DNA from: JBKPCD01 sp046727175
GTDB lineage: Bacteria > Acidobacteriota > Vicinamibacteria > Vicinamibacterales > 2-12-FULL-66-21
NCBI GenBank assembly: GCA_046727175.1
Contig: JBKPCD010000100.1
Coordinates: 1-25,037 of the forward strand
Direction: 5' to 3'
DNA: 25,037 bases
Part shown: one piece after another, positions 1 to 7,539 of the stretch
How the letters are laid out: every line of letters begins with the position of its first letter
Position numbering within the stretch: the stretch's first letter is position 1
Translations under genes and position numbers: made by a program
Notes under the pieces: model-generated
What the model was told of the DNA's origin: nothing
The model's database searches: none
What the model saw: only the letters and a program-made list of their open reading frames with translations

Positions 1-34
1 ACACCCAACCGGGACATCCAAACGAGGCATCCAC

Positions 35-125
35 GGGTGGCTGTCCCGCGTGGCTGTCACGGGTGGCTGCCACGGGTGCCTGTCCCGGGTGGCTGTCCCG
101 GGTGGCTGTCCCGGGTGGCTGTCCC
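35..125. repeat. 13-bp tandem repeat, 7 units
   Basis: Seven consecutive 13-bp units (consensus gggtggctgtccc on the + strand) start at 35, 48, 61, 74, 87, 100 and 113. The last three are identical; the others differ by one to three bases. The array overlaps the 3' end of the minus-strand glycosyltransferase gene, whose TGA stop (57-59) is created by a variant base in unit 2. Because 13 is not a multiple of 3, the gene reads the unit in all three frames. No spacers are present, so this is not CRISPR. Bases 1-34 hold nothing else recognisable. Confidence 0.95.
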
Positions 126-1883
126 CAGAGCGGCGAGCTCGTTGACGATTCGAAGGACGGCTGCCGCCAGCGCGTCGCGGTTCTTGATCTCCAGCAAGAC
201 CGGCACGAGGCTCCGCAGCGCCGGATACTCGCGATCGCTGACCCGAGATAACGCGCCGGTCTCGGGATCCCATCGCAACACGACAATACCGCCCTGACGC
301 GATCGCCACGCCTGAAGCGTGCGCCGCGTGTCATCGAACCACTGACCGCGACGACACGACAACAGCCACGGCGATATCACGAAGACGCGCGTCGTCAAAT
401 CGACGCGCGTGAACGGCGGTTGGACGGAGAACGGCACGGCCCACTCCCAGCTTCCCACCGGTGCGCCAAGAATCAGCAGCGTGCCGGGCCGAGCCGAAAG
501 CGCTTCCGCGCGCGTGTCGACCACTGCCTTGTGCGACACAGCCGCCATCGTATTCCAATTCTTCACCGCGCCGTGCAGTTCGACACCGTAGGCCGCGAGC
601 ACGAGGACCGCCGCCACACTCGAGACACGACGATACCAGGCACGACTGGCCTCGGCGTGCCATGCGAGATCGAACAGGATCCCGAGCACGATCGCCCACC
701 CTGCTGATGCCAGATACGCGTGACGAGGTGATTCGTACCCAGCCACGAGAATTGGCGCGACGCCAATCGCCCACCAGATCGGACCGAAAAACAGCATCAG
801 CGCGAGCGTCCGCGATCGTGCTGCGGCATCTTGCGCGCGGAGCAGCATCCAGCCGATTGCGAGCACCGCGACGAGAACGAGCGATGTCGCGAGAAGGCCG
901 GCGGAAACATTGCCGGTGACGACATGTGCCAGATGCCGCGCGACCAGACGACCGAAGTACGCAATACCCTCGGTGCTCAACTGACCTTCACGCGCGACCT
1001 GACCGAATAACGCGTAACGCAGCCCGAGGTATCCCACGGTCAGGACAAGGAACGGCATGTAGCCGAGAATCCGTGACCATGACAGTACCGAACCGGCAAG
1101 CCCGCTGCCGGACGGAGGTCGCAAGCGAACGCTCTTCTGATCCGGACGTTCACGCGGAGTGTGGCGTGCAACAATCAGATCCCACATCACGAGCGTTCCA
1201 ATCATCGTGACCGTGGTCTGCTTGGTGAACAACGCGACGAAGAACGATGCCAACGACGTAAAATAGAGTGCTCGCGATCGCGCCTCGCTTGCGGGCCCGA
1301 GATCACGCTCAAAGACGCTCGAACGCCAAACCCCGAACCCCAAACCCGGAACTCCGAATCCCGAGTCGCCCGCGTACATCACGTACGCAAGGAACGATGC
1401 GATGTAGAAGAACGCGGGCATCGAGTCCACGCGTCCGGTGATCCACGCCACGCTTTCAGCTTGTACAGGCAGGAGCACGAACACGCCGGCCGTGAATGCC
1501 GCCGCCGGAACGCTCAGACCGGCGGCAATGCGCCCCAGCAGCAACATCAGCACGCCGTTCGCTGCGTGCAGCGCGATGTTGAAGACGTGGTGCAGCACCG
1601 GCGACGCCGATCCGCCGAGCGCGGTCAGCTGATACGAAACGGCGGGAAACGGCCGCACTTCATCCGGAACGTGGCCCCAGATGTCGTCCATCCACGACGT
1701 ATAGAACCAGCGCGGAAAATATCCGGCTGGCTTGCTCGCGAGAAGCTTGACAACGCCGAAATCGTCACGAACGAAATAGTTGTGGACCGTCGACAGGTAC
1801 GGCAATGACGCAGCCAGACATACGGCCACGACCGCTAGGCCGGTATTCCGCGATCTGTTGTCGAAGCGAATCGTCCCCGTCAT
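57..1883 (-). CDS. TMTC/PMT-like integral membrane glycosyltransferase
   Basis: A 608-aa multi-spanning membrane protein. The N-terminal hydrophobic segment (about residues 15-33) is followed by an acidic RDD motif (39-41), placed like the catalytic acidic pair in the first extracytoplasmic loop of GT-C enzymes. The segment RPFPAVSYQL...HHVFNIALHAANG (77-110) and PVQAESVAWITGRVD (139-153) are typical of TMTC/PMT-like proteins that transfer sugar from a polyprenyl-phosphate donor. About ten further hydrophobic stretches follow. ATG 1883 overlaps the upstream GT2 stop by 4 bp (ATGA), implying translational coupling; the GT2 could supply the lipid-linked sugar. Two parts look repeat-derived: a Gly-rich loop at residues 173-188 and the last 22 residues, encoded by a 13-bp tandem array. 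The acceptor substrate cannot be told. The family call is firm; the reaction is inferred. Confidence 0.85.
   Translation of the reverse strand: MTGTIRFDNRSRNTGLAVVAVCLAASLPYLSTVHNYFVRDDFGVVKLLASKPAGYFPRWFYTSWMDDIWGHVPDEVRPFPAVSYQLTALGGSASPVLHHVFNIALHAANGVLMLLLGRIAAGLSVPAAAFTAGVFVLLPVQAESVAWITGRVDSMPAFFYIASFLAYVMYAGDSGFGVPGLGFGVWRSSVFERDLGPASEARSRALYFTSLASFFVALFTKQTTVTMIGTLVMWDLIVARHTPRERPDQKSVRLRPPSGSGLAGSVLSWSRILGYMPFLVLTVGYLGLRYALFGQVAREGQLSTEGIAYFGRLVARHLAHVVTGNVSAGLLATSLVLVAVLAIGWMLLRAQDAAARSRTLALMLFFGPIWWAIGVAPILVAGYESPRHAYLASAGWAIVLGILFDLAWHAEASRAWYRRVSSVAAVLVLAAYGVELHGAVKNWNTMAAVSHKAVVDTRAEALSARPGTLLILGAPVGSWEWAVPFSVQPPFTRVDLTTRVFVISPWLLSCRRGQWFDDTRRTLQAWRSRQGGIVVLRWDPETGALSRVSDREYPALRSLVPVLLEIKNRDALAAAVLRIVNELAALGTATRDSHPGQPPGTGTRGSHP
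1321..1367 (-). repeat. Intergenic-type phrase repeat inside a coding region
   Basis: On the minus strand this stretch is built of short variants of gggattcggagttccggg and gggtttggggttcgggg. The same vocabulary occurs in the non-coding gap at 13588-13616 (gggattcgggttcggcg...). Here it is in frame within the TMTC-like glycosyltransferase and encodes a Gly/Phe/Val-rich loop (residues 173-188) between two membrane segments. The composition and rhythm differ from the surrounding coding sequence. Confidence 0.7.
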
Positions 1884-2581
1884 CGCAAGCGATATCGAAG
1901 GATGAGCGCGATCATACGAACGCCGGTCCGCAGCGCACCTGCGAGACTCCCCGTGATTTTCGACTCTCCCACGCGTCCTCGATAGTTCACCGGGATCTCA
2001 ATAATCCGCAGTTTGCGTTTGAGCGCGAGGACAACCATCTCCGGCAGGAAATGCGATCCGCCGACGGTCAGATCGCCCTGGAACCGTTCGAGCGCGGCGC
2101 GATGCGTCAACCGCAGCGTGCACCCGCAGTCGCTCAACGACGGTCCGCCGTAGAGGAACTGAATCAGCTTCGCGACGGCCCAGTTTCCGATCCGCAGGAA
2201 CCAGCCCATGTTTGCCTGATCCCACACGAGCTCGCGCGTCGTCCGCGTGCCGCACACCAAGTCGAAGTCATCCGCGTAGGCGAGCAGCTTCAACACATCG
2301 CGCCCGAGGAACGTCCCGTCCGGCTCCGCCATGATGATGATGTCACCGGAAGCTTCCTGCAGCCCCCGCTGCAGCGCATAGCCGTAGCCCTGTCGGGATT
2401 CGAAGACAAGACGCGCACGTGTCTGCCTGGCCTCCTCCGACGTTCCATCACGCGAATTGTTGTCGACGACGACGACTTCATCCACGACGTCGGGGATCAG
2501 AAAGTCCTCGACAGCGGATCGGATGTATTGCGCCTCGTTGTATGCAGGGAGAACAACACTGACGGTTTTCGATCCGTACAA
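1880..2581 (-). CDS. Family 2 glycosyltransferase (dolichol-P-mannose synthase-like)
   Basis: A 233-aa cytoplasmic GT-A enzyme. It opens with the nucleotide-sugar strand SVVLPAYNE (8-16), followed by VVVVDNNSRDGT (36-47) and the metal-site region MAEPDGT (84-90), where the usual DxD reads E-P-D. RVGESKI near the end matches polyprenyl-phosphate glycosyltransferases of the DPM1 type. No C-terminal membrane helices are present, so it is the short soluble form. The TTG start at 2581 is forced: an in-frame TGA lies two codons upstream, and a GAGGA ribosome site sits 10 nt before it. The stop overlaps the next gene's ATG by 4 bp. It probably makes the polyprenyl-phosphate sugar used by that GT-C-like partner; this is inferred from family and coupling. 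Confidence 0.9.
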   Translation of the reverse strand: MYGSKTVSVVLPAYNEAQYIRSAVEDFLIPDVVDEVVVVDNNSRDGTSEEARQTRARLVFESRQGYGYALQRGLQEASGDIIIMAEPDGTFLGRDVLKLLAYADDFDLVCGTRTTRELVWDQANMGWFLRIGNWAVAKLIQFLYGGPSLSDCGCTLRLTHRAALERFQGDLTVGGSHFLPEMVVLALKRKLRIIEIPVNYRGRVGESKITGSLAGALRTGVRMIALILRYRLR

Positions 2582-2604
2582 CGCGCGTCAGTCCTCGAGC
2601 GATG

Positions 2605-2694
2605 GGGTCAGACACGGGTCAAACCATTGTCTGACCCTAGTCTGACCCGTGTCTGACCCGTGTCTGACCCATGTCTGACCCTGGTCTGACCCTG
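2605..2694. repeat. 11-bp tandem repeat with inverted arm
   Basis: Six 11-bp units (gtctgaccc plus two variable bases) run from 2629 to 2694. Upstream, 2605-2621 (gggtcagacacgggtca) is an exact reverse complement of both 2643-2659 and 2654-2670. Two alternative 17-bp stems can therefore form with the same left arm. The array fills the gap between the epimerase and GT2 genes, ending 23 bp before the GT2 start. It could act as an attenuator or be a REP-like palindrome family; the sequence alone does not decide. Confidence 0.9.
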
Positions 2695-2697
2695 GTG

Positions 2698-3690
2698 TCA
2701 CCGCCACGCCTCCGGCAGGTGCTTCCTCACTTCGATGCCCTCGAACCTGGCGCTCTCCCGCGCGCCCCTTGCCTTCACCCATTCAGCCATCGATCGTAAC
2801 CCCTCGTCGAGGGCTGTCGTCCGGCCGTTGCCGAAGACGCTCTTCAATTTGTGGTGCGCCGATCGCACGTGCTGCACCTCGTGGCGAGGCGGAAGATGGG
2901 CGACGTGCGGGTCCACGCCCATCGCACGCGCGACCCTGTCGGCCAGCTCGTTGACCGTGCAGGGCTCGTCGGCGCCGATGTTGAAGACATCGTCCCACGC
3001 GGCCTCGACATCGATCGCCTCGGCGATGATCGGCGCCACGTCGTCGATGTAGCTGAACGCGCGCGTCTGCGAGCCGTCGCCGACGATCGTCATCGCCCGG
3101 CGCTGCAGAATCTGATTCATGAAAATGCCCACGACGTTGCGGTACCGATCGCCGATGTTCTGGCGCGGGCCGAAGACGTTGTGCGGCCGGAAGATGATAT
3201 AGCGAAGGCGAAACACGTCGCGGCACGCTCGGAGCTCCTGCTCGACGGCGTACTTCGCGATTCCATACGAATCGATCGGCTGAGGACGCGTCGCTTCCGT
3301 GACGGGAAGCTCTGACGGTGCGCCGTAGACCGCAATCGACGACGTGAACACGAAACCACGGATGTCGTGGTTGACCGACGCGTTGATGAGGTTCACGCTG
3401 CCGATGACGTTGTTCGTGTAGTTGAATCGCTTGATGAAGTGGCTCAGGCCCTCGGCCGCGTAGGCCGCGAGATGGTACACGTAATCGAACCGACCGCCGA
3501 CGAAAACGCGGTCGACGAGCGAGCAGTCCGTGATGCTGCCTTCGATGAACCGCGCGCCGGCGGGGACGTTGTCGACGAATCCTCCGCTCAGGTCGTCGAG
3601 AACCGTTACGTCATGACCGCGCAGGATTAACGCGTCGGCGACATGGGACCCGATGAAGCCCGCTCCACCGGTGACGAGAACATGGCTCAT
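2698..3690 (-). CDS. NAD-dependent sugar epimerase/dehydratase (GalE-like SDR)
   Basis: A 330-aa extended short-chain dehydrogenase. The NAD-binding GxxGxxG is at residues 8-14 (GGAGFIG), the YHLAA segment at 72-76, the catalytic serine region at 116-118 (TSS) and the catalytic YxxxK at 142-146 (YGIAK). RPHNVFGPRQ and SYIDDV are typical of UDP-glucose 4-epimerase-like enzymes. It would interconvert or modify UDP-sugars in the cytoplasm for the two glycosyltransferases downstream on the same strand. The ATG start is fixed by the Rossmann motif. An AGGAG lies directly against the ATG with no spacer, which is unusually close and may mean weak or coupled translation from the zinc-ribbon gene ending 3 bp upstream. 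Exact substrate is unknown; GalE versus a related epimerase is not resolved. Confidence 0.92.
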   Translation of the reverse strand: MSHVLVTGGAGFIGSHVADALILRGHDVTVLDDLSGGFVDNVPAGARFIEGSITDCSLVDRVFVGGRFDYVYHLAAYAAEGLSHFIKRFNYTNNVIGSVNLINASVNHDIRGFVFTSSIAVYGAPSELPVTEATRPQPIDSYGIAKYAVEQELRACRDVFRLRYIIFRPHNVFGPRQNIGDRYRNVVGIFMNQILQRRAMTIVGDGSQTRAFSYIDDVAPIIAEAIDVEAAWDDVFNIGADEPCTVNELADRVARAMGVDPHVAHLPPRHEVQHVRSAHHKLKSVFGNGRTTALDEGLRSMAEWVKARGARESARFEGIEVRKHLPEAWR

Positions 3691-3693
3691 CTC

Positions 3694-4785
3694 CTAATTC
3701 CGACTCCAGAGAATGATCAACAGCACCACGATCGCAAGCAGCACGAGCAGCGCGATCTTCCAGAAACTCTTGGGGTACTCCCCAGCGATTCGTCCAGTGT
3801 AGCCGTTCACCACCACCTGGAACACCCTGCTCGAGTAGTTGTAGGTGAGCAGCCACACGGGTACGAGAATGTGCTTGAACGTGCGCCCGGAAAACGTCGG
3901 GTGCATCTGCAGATTGCGGTACGTGTCGCCCGGCACTTGGGCGGCGCACATCTCGTTGAGGGCACGAATCATCGCTTCCTGCGATCGCTCGGCGGCGTCA
4001 AACAGCACGATCTGATAGTGCTCGACGACAAAACCCGAGAGGTAGGCCGTGTCGTACGGGACGAGCTCCGTCGTCGGAAACGGCTCCACCTGTCCGAGCA
4101 GTGCGTGCGACACGCCGCGCGTGCCGGGCACCGGCTGATCGTCGAAGAAGTGGTGCACCTCGCCCGATGCAGGTTCCCACCGGACGTGCCTCACCTGCCG
4201 CGTCTGCATGCGGCCCTGGTCGTCGCGATACGTCTCTGTCGTGTAGTAGTAATGTCCGGCCTCGGCTTCCCACGGGCAGTCGGCGTGCGCGTCGAAGGTC
4301 CAGTACGGGATGTAGACGCCGCGCACGCGATCGACCATCGCGCGCGTTTTGAGCGAGCCGGGCGCGAGCCATTTGCTCGCATACCAGCCGCGTATCTGCT
4401 CGCGCACGGCTCCTTCCGCGACCTTGAACGGCAACACGCTCTGCGGCCGTATCGGCGCCTTAATCTCCTGATAATCGACGAGCGCAGGCGAACCGCAGAA
4501 GTCACAGTTCTGGCCGACGCGCTCCGGATCAAAGACCGACACGGCCTTGCAGCTCTGGCACTGGACCGTCCGCTTCGTCGTCTGCCAGCCGCGCTCCTCG
4601 TCGGGCAGCTCACGCAGCGCTCTGACGAGATCGATCTCCTGAATCGCGCCGCTGACCGCATCGACCTTGAACGGCGCCGCGGTGCCGCAGAAGCGACACA
4701 CGAGCAGCTGTTTCGCCGGATTCCACTCGGCCTGCGCGCCGCACGCGGCGCACGGGTGTTTCTGCAGAGCGGAGATGTCGGGCAT
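3694..4785 (-). CDS. Double zinc-ribbon membrane protein, YdjG-like SPFH partner
   Basis: A 363-aa protein with two N-terminal zinc ribbons: C12/C15...C30/C33 and C76/C79...C94/C97. A middle region follows (about 100-335, with VYIPYWTFDA near 157-166), then one C-terminal membrane helix (about 343-361: ALLVLLAIVVLLIIL) and a short positive tail. This resembles the zinc-ribbon membrane proteins encoded beside YdjI-type SPFH proteins; in Bacillus subtilis YdjG/YdjH/YdjI work with PspA in envelope stress. The next gene upstream (5051-6097) is a YdjI-type SPFH protein, supporting the pairing. No PspA gene is in the window. The ribbons would face the cytoplasm if the single helix is a tail anchor. 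No clear ribosome site precedes the ATG. Primosomal-protein-like annotations of such proteins rest only on the zinc ribbons. Confidence 0.8.
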   Translation of the reverse strand: MPDISALQKHPCAACGAQAEWNPAKQLLVCRFCGTAAPFKVDAVSGAIQEIDLVRALRELPDEERGWQTTKRTVQCQSCKAVSVFDPERVGQNCDFCGSPALVDYQEIKAPIRPQSVLPFKVAEGAVREQIRGWYASKWLAPGSLKTRAMVDRVRGVYIPYWTFDAHADCPWEAEAGHYYYTTETYRDDQGRMQTRQVRHVRWEPASGEVHHFFDDQPVPGTRGVSHALLGQVEPFPTTELVPYDTAYLSGFVVEHYQIVLFDAAERSQEAMIRALNEMCAAQVPGDTYRNLQMHPTFSGRTFKHILVPVWLLTYNYSSRVFQVVVNGYTGRIAGEYPKSFWKIALLVLLAIVVLLIILWSRN

Positions 4786-4824
4786 GCGTTAGATTGAACG
4801 CTCGCGGCCGGAGGAGACGAAGGA

Positions 4825-5050
4825 CACGGACAAACCATTCACCGCGGGGTCACGGGGTTCGCGGAGAATTCAATGGGTTCCTCATTACGTGCGTATCTGA
4901 AAGATGGGGCGATGCGATGTGCCAGTAACAGTTCGTCCAATTGAGGCTTCCTCCGAACGCTCGCCTTGGCACGATCAAATTGATTACTCCGTGTGCTCCG
5001 TGTCTCCGCGGTGAATGGTTTGTCCGTGATCTCCGTCTCCTCCGTGAGGT
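4825..5050. repeat. Gene-free gap with 23-bp inverted repeat and ctccgtg phrases
   Basis: The gap 4786-5050 separates the zinc-ribbon and SPFH genes. A perfect 23-bp inverted repeat lies at 4825-4847 and 5006-5028 (core gacaaaccattcaccgcgg and its complement). The right arm is embedded in a run of ctccgtg-like words (4987-5045) that stops at the SPFH stop codon. A 71-codon open frame crosses the gap, but it is built from the repeat and has no recognisable features. The 181-bp arm distance makes a simple terminator unlikely. Confidence 0.85.
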
Positions 5051-6097
5051 TCACCGCGCCAGGTACTCATCGAGCGCGGGGCGCCTGATCCGATACGACG
5101 CGCCGATCTTTTTCGCCGCCAGCTCACCGGACTGAATGATCGACATCACGTCCGCCTCAGGCACTCCGAGCGCCTTCGCGACATCGGCCGGCGAAAGGAG
5201 ATCGGGCAACGCTACGGCTCCTTGCGCTGCAGACGCCGCAGCGGCGGCAGGCATGCCCTGTTGCTGCATGATCTGCTGTGCGATGGACAGCCCGACGGCG
5301 AGTTCCGTGGCGGCACCGCCGGATCCGCCTCCCTTCTCCATGCCCTGAGCCATCTGGAACTTGACGTAATCGTTCAGATTGCCGACCGCGGCCATGCTCG
5401 AGCGCTTGTCGATGGCCTGCTCGACTTCCGGCGGCACAGAGACGTTCTCGATGATGAAGCTGGCGATCTCCAGGCCGTACTTCGCGAGGATGACCGGATT
5501 GATGATCGGCAGCAGCGCCTCACCGACCTCGGTGTACCGGCTCGCCACGTCGAAGACGGGGATGTGTGCGGACGCAAGCGCATCCGCGAACACGCTGACC
5601 ACGCGGGAACGCATGGCGTCGGCGAACTCGTCGAGCCGGAAGTTGTTGTCGGAGCCGGCGACTTCCTTCAGAAACAACTTGGGATCGACGATCTTGAAGT
5701 CGTACGTGCCGAAGGCGCGCGCGCGGACGATGCCGAGATCATTGTCGCGCATCATGATGGGGTTCGCGGTTCCCCACCTGTTGCCGGTGAAGAGCCGGGT
5801 GTTGAGAAAGTAGACGTCGGCCTTGAACGGCGAGTTGAAACCGTACTTCCACGACTTCAGCTTCGTCAGAACCGGGATGTTGTCCGTCGTCAGCGTGTGC
5901 TTGCCGGGGCCGAACGTGTCGCCGAACTCTCCGAGATACAGAAACTGCACCTGCTGCGACTCCCGGACGATGAGCTGCGCGCCGTTCTTGATGGCCTTGT
6001 CGTCATCCGGAAACCGGAACGACAGCGTGTCCCGCGAGTCGTCGGTCCACTCGATGATCTCGATCAGCTCGCCTTTGATGAAATCCATCAGACCCAT
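5051..6097 (-). CDS. YdjI-like SPFH/Band-7 protein with C-terminal HTH domain
   Basis: A 348-aa protein. Residues 1-235 match the YdjI ('virion core protein'-like) SPFH family: MGLMDFIKGELIEIIEW at the N-terminus, ESQQVQFLYLGEFGDTFGPG (46-65), WKYGFNSPFKADVYFLNT (83-100), NPIMMRD and ENVSVPPEVEQAIDKRSSM (217-235). These proteins form membrane-associated scaffolds and have no N-terminal membrane helix. After a Gly/Ala-rich linker (255-298) comes an unusual module: LSPADVAKALGVPEADVMSIIQSGELAAKKIG...IRRPALDEYL (301-347), an excisionase/MerR-type helix-turn-helix. Relatives I know usually end in a zinc ribbon instead. AGGAG sits 8 nt before ATG 6097. It lies upstream of its probable zinc-ribbon membrane partner. 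The SPFH call is firm; a role in DNA or protein binding for the tail is inferred. Confidence 0.9.
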   Translation of the reverse strand: MGLMDFIKGELIEIIEWTDDSRDTLSFRFPDDDKAIKNGAQLIVRESQQVQFLYLGEFGDTFGPGKHTLTTDNIPVLTKLKSWKYGFNSPFKADVYFLNTRLFTGNRWGTANPIMMRDNDLGIVRARAFGTYDFKIVDPKLFLKEVAGSDNNFRLDEFADAMRSRVVSVFADALASAHIPVFDVASRYTEVGEALLPIINPVILAKYGLEIASFIIENVSVPPEVEQAIDKRSSMAAVGNLNDYVKFQMAQGMEKGGGSGGAATELAVGLSIAQQIMQQQGMPAAAAASAAQGAVALPDLLSPADVAKALGVPEADVMSIIQSGELAAKKIGASYRIRRPALDEYLAR

Positions 6098-6131
6098 GCT
6101 GATACTCCTGAATTTGCTGATTGCGGATTTC

Positions 6132-6545
6132 CTATCCCTGCCTTGGCTCGAAGTTCAGCGCCACGCCATTGATGCAATAACGCAGACTCGTCGGCGGCGG
6201 CCCATCGGGGAACACGTGACCGAGGTGACCGCCGCAGCGGCTGCAGTGCACTTCGGTTCGCGTCATGAACAAACTGCGATCGACCGACGTGCCGATCGCG
6301 CCTTCCAGCGGGGCGAAGAAGCTGGGCCACCCGGTGCCGCTCTCGAACTTGCGATCGGCGACGAAGAGCGGTTGACCGCAGCCGACGCAGGTAAACGTTC
6401 CCGCCCGGTGCTCGTTCAGGAGCGCGCACGATCCGGGTCGCTCGGTGCCGTGCTCTCGCAGCACGTCATACTGCTCGGGCGTGAGAATGCGCCGCCACTC
6501 CTCGTCGGATTTCGTGACCGGAAACTGGGTCTTCGTATCGGCCAT
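6132..6545 (-). CDS. msrB: Peptide-methionine (R)-S-oxide reductase MsrB
   Basis: A 137-aa protein, usual length for stand-alone MsrB, which reduces methionine-R-sulfoxide in proteins. The structural zinc is held by C53/C56 (CVGC) and C101/C104 (CSRC). The catalytic cysteine is C124 in RYCINGVALNF. The substrate motif GTGWPSF (70-76) carries Thr where some MsrBs have a resolving Cys (GCGWPSF). C40 remains as a possible second cysteine; otherwise recycling would be direct. No signal peptide, so cytoplasmic. It is same-strand with the SPFH gene 34 bp downstream and the HtrA-like gene 13 bp upstream, consistent with an operon dealing with damaged proteins. An AGGGG ribosome site precedes the ATG. 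Confidence 0.96.
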   Translation of the reverse strand: MADTKTQFPVTKSDEEWRRILTPEQYDVLREHGTERPGSCALLNEHRAGTFTCVGCGQPLFVADRKFESGTGWPSFFAPLEGAIGTSVDRSLFMTRTEVHCSRCGGHLGHVFPDGPPPTSLRYCINGVALNFEPRQG

Positions 6546-6558
6546 GTCGCATCCCCTG

Positions 6559-7368
6559 TTATTGTTTCTCGTTCGCCTGTTTCGCGATCTCCAGCACGTC
6601 GGCGGCCGGCAGGATCACCGGCAGGAGGCCGAGCGCTTCGCTTCCGCCCATCATCCCCATCATGCTGGCGCGCCCGGCCTCGACCTGTCGGAGCGTCAAC
6701 AAGCCCACGACCTTGCCGTTCAGCGTGAACGCCGGCGTTCCCATACCGCCGGGCGTGCCGCCGAGCACGAAGAACGTGCGGGGACGCTCGATCACCGCAG
6801 ACACTTCGTGCAGCGACGCTCCAGCCGTCCAGCCGCCTACACGGCCGAGACGCGAGAGCACGAGCACCTCGTCGAGGAGCACCGGCTTGACCGAGTCCGA
6901 AAGGTTGATCGCAACGAGCGGTGCCTGGGGCTTCGTCGTCGGGCTGATGAACGCGAGGTCGAGATCTTCATCGCGCAGGACGATCTTCGCTGGCAGCTCA
7001 CGGCCGTCGGCAAGACGGATCTTGAGGTCCGTCGGCTCGCTGGTGATCTCCATCTTCGTGTCACCCGCGCCCGCCCCGGCCGATCCCATGATGCGGTTCA
7101 TCATCGCGCCGGGATTGAGCGATCCGAGCGACAGGACCGTCAATCCTGACGGGTCGATGACGGTTCCCACCGTATCGATCGAGTCGTCGGTCGACTGCAT
7201 CTCGCGGCCGCCCACCGACATGCGCGTCTTCAGGACGACGCGCACGTTGACGATCGCCGCCTGCCATTTCTTGACAATCTCGCGCCCCGCCGTGCGATTG
7301 TCCTGGGCGGCGGCGGTTCCCGCGGCGAGTGTGAAACCAATCGCGACGATGGTGAGCAACTTTCGCAA
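6559..7368 (-). CDS. Exported HtrA-like pseudoprotease (catalytic residues lost)
   Basis: A 269-aa protein from a TTG start at 7368. The start is chosen because GGAGGG lies just upstream and it gives a clean signal peptide (RKLLTIVAIGFTLAAGTAAAQ, cleavage near 22). Longer in-frame starts read only low-complexity repeat DNA. The body follows the trypsin-like HtrA pattern: GTVIDPSGLTVLSL (68-81) stands where HtrA has the TNxHV histidine, DEDLDLAFI (133-141) keeps the aspartate region, and GGMGTPAFTLNGKVVGLL (207-224) aligns with GNSGGPLVN.xGxxVGI but has Met209 for the catalytic serine. His and Ser are therefore missing. No PDZ domain is present. It follows a catalytically complete HtrA on the same strand, suggesting a regulatory or chaperone partner in the periplasm. 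The fold assignment is by motif alignment done by eye. Confidence 0.75.
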   Translation of the reverse strand: MRKLLTIVAIGFTLAAGTAAAQDNRTAGREIVKKWQAAIVNVRVVLKTRMSVGGREMQSTDDSIDTVGTVIDPSGLTVLSLGSLNPGAMMNRIMGSAGAGAGDTKMEITSEPTDLKIRLADGRELPAKIVLRDEDLDLAFISPTTKPQAPLVAINLSDSVKPVLLDEVLVLSRLGRVGGWTAGASLHEVSAVIERPRTFFVLGGTPGGMGTPAFTLNGKVVGLLTLRQVEAGRASMMGMMGGSEALGLLPVILPAADVLEIAKQANEKQ

Positions 7369-7462
7369 ATACCCTCCAATTCGGCCGGCTGTCTCAACAT
7401 TACTCAATGCGCGTGGGGCCCCACCCCCACGCGCGCGGCTCGACTCGCTACCAGCACCCCAA

Positions 7463-7489
7463 CGCGCACAAAACGCACGTCGGGGACCC
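7463..7489 (+). repeat. Dispersed phrase repeat, copy 1
   Basis: This 27-bp stretch (begins cgcgcacaaaa, ends cggggaccc) matches the reverse complement of 19453-19479 at 24 of 27 positions. It lies in the 171-bp gap between the HtrA stop and the HtrA-like gene's start. The rest of that gap is low-complexity GC-rich sequence without a recognisable gene. Confidence 0.8.
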
Positions 7490-7539
7490 CGCCGCTCGCT
7501 CGCCGCGGCCGCAGGCGCTCCCACCAATCCATCGACATT

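Noticed and set aside
3643..4797. Long + strand open frame opposite the zinc-ribbon gene
   Set aside because: No domain features; the minus strand has four paired CxxC motifs and a membrane helix.
4839..5054. Small 71-codon minus-strand frame in the zinc-ribbon/SPFH gap
   Set aside because: Built largely from the inverted repeat and ctccgtg phrases; no ribosome site and no recognisable features.
6343..6363. MsrB inactivation because of Thr in GTGWPSF
   Set aside because: Many active MsrB proteins lack a Cys there and recycle differently; the catalytic Cys124 and zinc cysteines are intact.
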